DNA of 26,106 nucleotides, from NCBI GenBank assembly GCA_027489835.1, contig JAIXZF010000130.1, positions 1 to 26,106 on the forward strand. The letters run 5' to 3'. The stretch's first letter is position 1. Each line of letters opens with the position of its first letter. Source of the DNA: Hyphomicrobiales bacterium (GTDB lineage: Bacteria; Pseudomonadota; Alphaproteobacteria; Rhizobiales; Beijerinckiaceae). The notes beneath the pieces are model-generated. The model was not told the DNA's origin. It saw nothing but the letters and a program-made list of their open reading frames with translations, and ran no database searches. The position numbers and the translations under genes were made by a program. Positions 22,137 to 26,106 of the stretch are shown piece after piece.

Positions 22137-22943
22137 TTACGCTTGTCCCGGCCGCGCGCTGGCCAGCGCCAGCGCGGCAGCGTCGAATTCGCGACGCCGG
22201 GCCATCTGCCGCAACGCCGCGTCCTCGTCGATCCCCCAGATCTCGGCCTGGTAGTCCTCGTCGACATGGGCCGCGGCCCAGGCGGCATCCGCGTCGAGCC
22301 GGCCATGCGCCAGCGCGAGCGCGATGACGACGGAGCCTGTCAGGCTCGTCGCGGTCGAAAGCCCGGCCAGCGCCACGGGCGAGGGCACGGCGGCCACCGC
22401 GCCGGCCAGCGCCTTCAATGACGGCTCGGGCTGGGCGACATGCATCACGCCTTCCGAGAGGATGAGGCGCGCGCCCAAGGCCTCCCGAGCCCACTCGACC
22501 AGCGGGTCCCAGGCGGCCGCCTGCCGCGCGACCAGCGCCTCGGGCGATCCCGCGCGGTAGCAGATCAGGTCCGAGCCGCCATAGCCCTGGATTTCGTCGC
22601 GCACCTCGTCGGCGCGCGCCGCCACGCCGTCGATGGCGACGTTGACCAGCCGGGTCAGCGGCATCGTGGACGGGTCGATGACGTCGCCCTGGGCGTTCCA
22701 CTCCGCCGCCATCGCCTCGGCGAGCGGGCGGCTTGCGACCGCCAGCGGATTGCGCGCTGGCGTATTGGCGCCGCGTCCGTCCAGTGCGACGCGGTGGCCG
22801 GGCGGATGGGCGAGCAGCGATGCCTCGCGGTAGAAGCGGCGGGGCAGGGGCGTGCGCATCGAAGCCTGGGCCGACTTCATCGGATCGGACGGCGCAGGCC
22901 TGTCATCCGCGCCGAACAACGACAGGAATTCATCCGTGGACAT
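22137..22943 (-). CDS. ATP12-family F1-ATPase assembly chaperone
   Basis: The 268-residue product belongs to the ATP12 family, chaperones that in mitochondria bind the F1 alpha subunit during assembly; the alphaproteobacterial members are thought to do the same. Family features are RRFYREASLL (about 35-44) followed by a VALDGRGANTPARNPL segment (about 52-67), LAEAMAAEWNAQGDVIDP (about 74-91), the TRLVNVAIDGV block, GGSDLICYRAGSPEALVARQ, and the C-terminal WGIDEDAALRQMARRREFDA. There is no signal peptide. It opens the minus-strand operon; the 135 bases before it, shared with the divergent LTXXQ gene, must hold its promoter, but no convincing pair of boxes was found. Confidence 0.92.
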   Translation of the reverse strand: MSTDEFLSLFGADDRPAPSDPMKSAQASMRTPLPRRFYREASLLAHPPGHRVALDGRGANTPARNPLAVASRPLAEAMAAEWNAQGDVIDPSTMPLTRLVNVAIDGVAARADEVRDEIQGYGGSDLICYRAGSPEALVARQAAAWDPLVEWAREALGARLILSEGVMHVAQPEPSLKALAGAVAAVPSPVALAGLSTATSLTGSVVIALALAHGRLDADAAWAAAHVDEDYQAEIWGIDEDAALRQMARRREFDAAALALASARPGQA

Positions 22944-23078
22944 CCCCAGCGTGCTAGCATGGCGGGGCCGGGCCGTCAGCGTGAAAGATTACCAACATGT
23001 CATGCACCGGCCAGCGCCGCGACATGGCCGCCGCGCCATGATGCCATCCTCGCGATCCCGCAAAGGAGGATTTGTCCC

Positions 23079-23558
23079 ATGAAGCGTTTGACCATCGTCG
23101 CCGGCGTCGCCGCCGCCCTGCTCGCAGGCGCCGCAGCCTATGCCCAGACCTCGCCCGCCCCCGCGCCGGATGCCCCGCGCCTCGACCAGCGCATGGAGCG
23201 CATGGAGCGCCGGGCCGGCCGGATGGAGGAGCGGTTCAACCGCCGCGTCGAGCGGCTTAAGGCCGAGCTGAAGCTCACACCCCAGCAGGAGCAGCTCTGG
23301 GCGCCGGTGCAGGCGCAGCTGCGCAAGATGCAGGACGAGCGCCGCGCCGGCCGCGAGGCCAACATGCAGCGCTGGCGCAATGCCGAACTTCCCGATCGGC
23401 TCGACCTGATGGCGGAGCGCGCCGCGCGGGGCTCGGCCAACATGCGCGAACTGTCCGCCGTGGTGAAGCCGCTCTGGGCCACGCTCGACGCCTCCCAGAA
23501 GGAGCTCGTGCGCAATGCGATGCCGGGCCGCGGTGGCCGTGGCCGCGACCGGGGCTGA
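23079..23558 (+). CDS. Periplasmic LTXXQ (Spy/CpxP-like) protein
   Basis: The 159-residue product has a Sec signal peptide (KRLTIVAGVAAALLAGAAAYA, predicted cleavage after about residue 22) and a helical, highly charged mature part rich in Arg, Glu, Met and Gln. The LTPQQ motif at residues 66-70, with EQLWAPV after it, is the LTXXQ signature of Spy/CpxP-type periplasmic chaperones and envelope-stress proteins. The C-terminal RELSAVVKPLWATL segment, followed by DASQKELV, repeats the family pattern. The tail is Gly/Arg-rich (GRGGRGRDRG). The start has a strong AAAGGAGGA site. A clear hairpin terminator follows the gene. Role is probably envelope stress or protein folding, by family only. Confidence 0.85.
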   Translation: MKRLTIVAGVAAALLAGAAAYAQTSPAPAPDAPRLDQRMERMERRAGRMEERFNRRVERLKAELKLTPQQEQLWAPVQAQLRKMQDERRAGREANMQRWRNAELPDRLDLMAERAARGSANMRELSAVVKPLWATLDASQKELVRNAMPGRGGRGRDRG

Positions 23559-23584
23559 CCGCTTCCAGCTCAGCACGCTCAAGC

Positions 23585-23613
23585 AAAGGCCGCCCGCAGG
23601 GGCGGCCTTTTTT
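23585..23613 (+). terminator. Rho-independent terminator of the LTXXQ gene
   Basis: A 10-bp perfect stem (AAAGGCCGCC at 23585-23594 with GGCGGCCTTT at 23601-23610), a 6-base loop, and a run of T ending at 23613. It begins 27 bases after the stop codon. Confidence 0.85.
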
Positions 23614-23714
23614 GTGAGCGTGCCGCCGACGGCGAATGACGCGTCGGCCTGCGGAGATCGCGGCAAGATTCGGTCGTTCGGCCGTGTCCTTTAAAAAAGG
23701 TTGAAATAGCGTGC

Positions 23715-23735
23715 GCCCGTCGATCAACGACGGGC
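23715..23735 (+). other. Stem-loop upstream of the DcaP-like porin
   Basis: An 8-bp perfect stem (GCCCGTCG / CGACGGGC) with a 5-base loop ATCAA. It lies 43 bases before the porin start, in a gap of about 160 bases with no other gene. There is no T-run, so it is not a terminator. An A/T-rich patch (CCTTTAAAAAAGG, 23688-23700) just upstream could be part of a promoter. The hairpin is a candidate leader structure of the porin mRNA. Confidence 0.4.
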
Positions 23736-23777
23736 ATCCGCGCTGGACGATCCACGCAGGTTCCCGAACGAGAATGG

Positions 23778-25193
23778 GTGGGAATGGCAATGGTGGCGTG
23801 TCGTGCGGTGTTGGACCGGGCTCTGTCTTCGGTCGCGGTGATATCGGTCCTTGCGGTGGTCGGCTCGGCCGAGCCGGCTTCGGCGCAAGGGCAGACATCG
23901 CGGCTCGAACGGCTCATCGTCGAACAGCAGAGGCAGCTCGACGCGCTGCGCCGCGAGGTGGCGGATCTCAAGAAGCGCGACGGGCATGCCCCCGCCGGCG
24001 CCAGGGTCGCCAAGGGCGCCAAGTCGGATGCGAGGGTGGCGAGCGGCGTGGCGCCGGCCGGGCCCTTCGTGTCCGTCGGCGCCGTACCCCTGTCGTGGCG
24101 CATCCCGGGCACCGACGTCGACATCAAGCTCGGCGGCAAGGTCAAGGCGGACTTCATCGCGCGTGTCTCCGGCAATCCGTCGCTGGGAGCGCAGGACCTG
24201 TTCGCCGTCGCGGCGATCGACACGCGCGGCACGCGGATCGGTGACGATTCCACCCGGTTCCATGCGCGCGAAACCCGCTTCAATGTCGAGCTGACGAAGG
24301 AATACACGCCATTCGGAAAGGCGCGGGCATTCCTCGAGGGCGACTTCTTTGGGGCGGCAGGCAACCAGATCGCCTCCAACTCGGACTCCTTCCGGCTCCG
24401 GCATGCCTTCGTCGAGATCGGCCCTGTCCTTGCCGGTCAGTGGTGGTCGACATTCTCGGATCCGTCGGCCTATGCCGAGACGCTGGACTTCCAAAGCTCT
24501 GGCGGGCAGACCTTCATCCGGCAGGGGCTGGTGCGCTACGAGCACAAGTTCAGCAACGGCGTCTCGGCCGCGGTCGGCGTCGAGAACCCGGAAGGCCGCG
24601 TCCAGCTTGGAGCGGCCCCGATCGCCTCGACCCGCGACACGCTGCCCGACTTCGTTGCCCGCGTGCGCTACCAGGGCTCGTTCGGCCACGTGCAGATGGC
24701 TGGCGTCGTCACCAAGACCAACGCGCCTAACGGCCTGACCAGCGACGTCACCGGCTATGGCGGCACCGTCTCCGGGCGGATCAACGTGCCGCTGCTGCAT
24801 GCGAAGGACAATCTGCGCTTCCAGGCCTCGTATCTGGTGGGGGCGACGCGCTTCCTGCAGGACACGGCCGCCAACCTGCCGAGCGTGTTCTACCAGGCCG
24901 GCACGAACCGGGCGGTCGCGCCCCGGATGTTCGGCGGCTACATCGCCTTCCAGCACTGGTGGACCAACGAGCTGAGGTCGAACTTCGTCTACAGCTACGT
25001 CAGGGCCGAACTCCCGACCTTCGTGGCCGGATCGACCCTGATGAGCACCCAATACGGGGCGGTAAACCTGATCTACAGCCCCTGGCCCGAGGTCGACATC
25101 GGCGCGGAGCTTCTCTACGGGCAGCGCCAGGATCGCGACGGCCTGAAGGGCAACCAGACCAAGGTGCAGTCTTCGCTGACCTACAGGTTCTGA
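23778..25193 (+). CDS. DcaP-like outer-membrane porin
   Basis: The 471-residue product has a Sec signal (cleavage near residue 36, PASAQ), then a short coiled coil (about 41-67, RLERLIVEQQRQLDALRREV), a flexible Ala/Gly segment, and a beta-barrel. The DIKLGGKVKADFI entry (about 115-127), RNxELTKEYTPFGKARAFLE-like strands and the C-terminal SSLTYRF suit the DcaP-type porin family, which makes trimeric channels with an N-terminal coiled coil. The start is GTG; an in-frame ATG follows two codons later (23784). The final Phe fits BAM recognition. Substrate unknown. DcaP-like is a family-level judgement by pattern, not a verified match. Confidence 0.8.
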   Translation: MGMAMVACRAVLDRALSSVAVISVLAVVGSAEPASAQGQTSRLERLIVEQQRQLDALRREVADLKKRDGHAPAGARVAKGAKSDARVASGVAPAGPFVSVGAVPLSWRIPGTDVDIKLGGKVKADFIARVSGNPSLGAQDLFAVAAIDTRGTRIGDDSTRFHARETRFNVELTKEYTPFGKARAFLEGDFFGAAGNQIASNSDSFRLRHAFVEIGPVLAGQWWSTFSDPSAYAETLDFQSSGGQTFIRQGLVRYEHKFSNGVSAAVGVENPEGRVQLGAAPIASTRDTLPDFVARVRYQGSFGHVQMAGVVTKTNAPNGLTSDVTGYGGTVSGRINVPLLHAKDNLRFQASYLVGATRFLQDTAANLPSVFYQAGTNRAVAPRMFGGYIAFQHWWTNELRSNFVYSYVRAELPTFVAGSTLMSTQYGAVNLIYSPWPEVDIGAELLYGQRQDRDGLKGNQTKVQSSLTYRF

Positions 25194-25240
25194 CCGGGCG
25201 CGCGGCTCATTCGGCTCGCAGGGCGGGCCCTGAAACGAAA

Positions 25241-25265
25241 AAAGCCGCCCGTGAGGGGCGGCTTT
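25241..25265 (-). terminator. Bidirectional terminator between porin and rpsD
   Basis: A 10-bp perfect stem (AAAGCCGCCC at 25241-25250 with GGGCGGCTTT at 25256-25265) with a 5-base loop. On the minus strand it is followed by a run of T (the A run at 25238-25243 on the plus strand), so it mainly ends rpsD. The plus direction, with only three T, could weakly end the porin transcript. Confidence 0.85.
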
Positions 25266-25286
25266 CCTGTCTTGCAGCGGGACCGG

Positions 25287-25904
25287 TCAGCGCGAGTAGA
25301 ACTCGACGACCAGGTTCGGCTCCATCTGAACGGCGTAGGGCACGTCGATCAGCGTCGGGATGCGCGCGAGCTTGGCGGTCATCCTGGTGTGGTCGGTCTC
25401 GAGGTAGTCAGGCACGTCGCGCTCGGCGAGGCCGACGGCCTCCAGCACGAGAAGCATCTGCTTGGACGCTTCCTTGACCGCCACGACGTCGCCGGGCTTC
25501 ACCGAGTAGCTCGGGATGTTGACCTTGCGGCCGTTGACCGTGACGTGGCCGTGGTTGACGAACTGGCGCGCCGCAAAGACGGTCGGCACGAACTTGGCGC
25601 GGTAGACCACCGCATCCAGCCGGCACTCGAGCAGGCCGATCAGGTTCTCGCCGGAATCGCCCTTCATGCGGACGGCCTCGGCGTAGTAGCCGCGGAACTG
25701 GCGCTCGGAGATCGAGCCGTAGTAACCCTTGAGCTTCTGCTTGGCGCGCAGCTGCGTGCCGAAGTCGCTCATCTTGCCCTTGCGGCGCTGGCCATGCTGG
25801 CCGGGGCCGTATTCGCGCCGGTTCACCGGGGACTTCGGGCGTCCCCAGATGTTCTGGCCCATGCGGCGGTCGATCTTGTATTTGGCGGCGTGACGCTTTG
25901 ACAT
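25287..25904 (-). CDS. rpsD: 30S ribosomal protein S4
   Basis: S4 is a primary 16S rRNA-binding protein that nucleates assembly of the 30S body. The 205-residue product has full family length and the typical sequence: MSKRHAAKYKIDRRMG start, RREYGPGQHGQRRKGKMSDF, KQKLKGYYGSISERQFRGYY, the S4 domain (RLDAVVYRAKFVPTVFAARQ and VNHGHVTVNGRKVNIPSYSV), and the ending PNLVVEFYSR. The ATG at 25904 has GAGGAC 5 bases upstream. It stands alone on the minus strand, between a porin and the window edge, and is not in the alpha operon. Confidence 0.98.
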   Translation of the reverse strand: MSKRHAAKYKIDRRMGQNIWGRPKSPVNRREYGPGQHGQRRKGKMSDFGTQLRAKQKLKGYYGSISERQFRGYYAEAVRMKGDSGENLIGLLECRLDAVVYRAKFVPTVFAARQFVNHGHVTVNGRKVNIPSYSVKPGDVVAVKEASKQMLLVLEAVGLAERDVPDYLETDHTRMTAKLARIPTLIDVPYAVQMEPNLVVEFYSR

Positions 25905-25980
25905 CGCGTGTCCTCTGAATGTGTGCGTGTGAGGACCGCGCCCTCCTATTCCCTCGCCTGAGCCTTGGCTCCGGAGGGCG
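25905..25980 (-). promoter_or_regulatory. Structured rpsD leader (candidate S4-responsive element)
   Basis: In the rpsD mRNA, GAGGAC (the ribosome site, plus-strand 25910-25915) can pair perfectly with GTCCTC (25931-25936) over a 15-base loop. Further upstream, CGCCCTCC pairs perfectly with GGAGGGCG (plus-strand 25939-25946 and 25973-25980), enclosing a small GAGC/GCTC hairpin. The first helix would hide the ribosome site. Ribosomal protein S4 regulates its own mRNA in several bacteria, so this is a plausible but untested autoregulatory leader. Confidence 0.4.
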
Positions 25981-26060
25981 ACAGAACCACGCCGATGCAC
26001 GGCGGGTTCACGGGTGCGGAAACAGCCACGCGGGCCATTGCTGACCCGCGCGACGCCGGC

Positions 26061-26089
26061 TTAAAGCCATGAACCCGCGCCGATGTCAA
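26061..26089 (-). promoter_or_regulatory. Sigma-70-type promoter of rpsD
   Basis: Read on the minus strand: TTGACA (plus-strand 26084-26089), a 17-base spacer, and CTTTAA (26061-26066). The -35 is perfect and the spacing ideal, while the -10 is moderate, as is common in alphaproteobacteria. Transcription would start near 26053, giving a leader of about 150 bases. Confidence 0.65.
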
Positions 26090-26106
26090 CGCGCAATGCG
26101 TCCGCG

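Noticed and set aside
23691..23705. TTAA-N7-TGAA before the porin, a possible CtrA box
   Set aside because: It has a mismatch in the second half, lacks the trailing C, and lies in an A-rich patch where TTAA-like words are expected; no link to CtrA-controlled functions.

Overview
The window is a GC-rich alphaproteobacterial chromosome segment, most likely from the order Hyphomicrobiales (Rhizobiales). The signs are a flagellar cluster that runs into a CckA-type hybrid histidine kinase, a DksA lacking the zinc cysteines, an ATP12-family F1-ATPase chaperone, Omp25-like and DcaP-like outer-membrane proteins, and TTAA-N7-TTAA boxes typical of the cell-cycle regulator CtrA. The genus cannot be fixed from the sequence alone.

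Positions 1-12,000 hold flagellar and flagellum-associated genes in several transcription units. The end of a gene (probably flgF) is followed by flgG-flgA-flgH (+), which make the distal rod, the P-ring chaperone and the L-ring, and then by a perfect hairpin terminator. On the minus strand come an MFS exporter and a single-cysteine DksA. A divergent region with a near-consensus CtrA box leads into a very large exported protein (about 1,183 aa) with AMIN-like beta domains, a Pro/Ala linker and a long TPR-like helical half. This is the least understood gene of the window. It converges on fliO-fliP (-), where FliO carries an unusually long Pro/Ala-rich tail. A small proline-rich ORF lies between fliO and the next operon.

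Positions 11,627-17,611 look like one co-directional operon, flgB-flgC-fliE-fliQ-fliR-flhB-cckA. It has a perfect CtrA box (TTAA-N7-TTAAC) in front of flgB. The operon codes for the proximal rod, the rod adaptor, three parts of the type III export apparatus, and the kinase that starts the CckA-ChpT-CtrA phosphorelay. The sequence therefore suggests a feedback loop in which CtrA drives the operon that encodes its own upstream kinase.

Positions 17,612-25,200 are housekeeping and accessory. They hold a small Omp25-like beta-barrel with a visibly more AT-rich start, preceded by nested inverted repeats, and a tight minus-strand operon (ATP12 chaperone, M19 dipeptidase, two alpha/beta hydrolases, gamma-carbonic anhydrase). 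A divergent LTXXQ/Spy-like periplasmic protein with a clear terminator follows, then a DcaP-like porin. The window ends with rpsD (ribosomal protein S4, minus strand). Its leader of about 150 nt has a good sigma-70 promoter and two helices, one of which covers the Shine-Dalgarno sequence, so it is a candidate autoregulatory leader.

No tRNA, rRNA, CRISPR array, insertion sequence or prophage gene was recognised.
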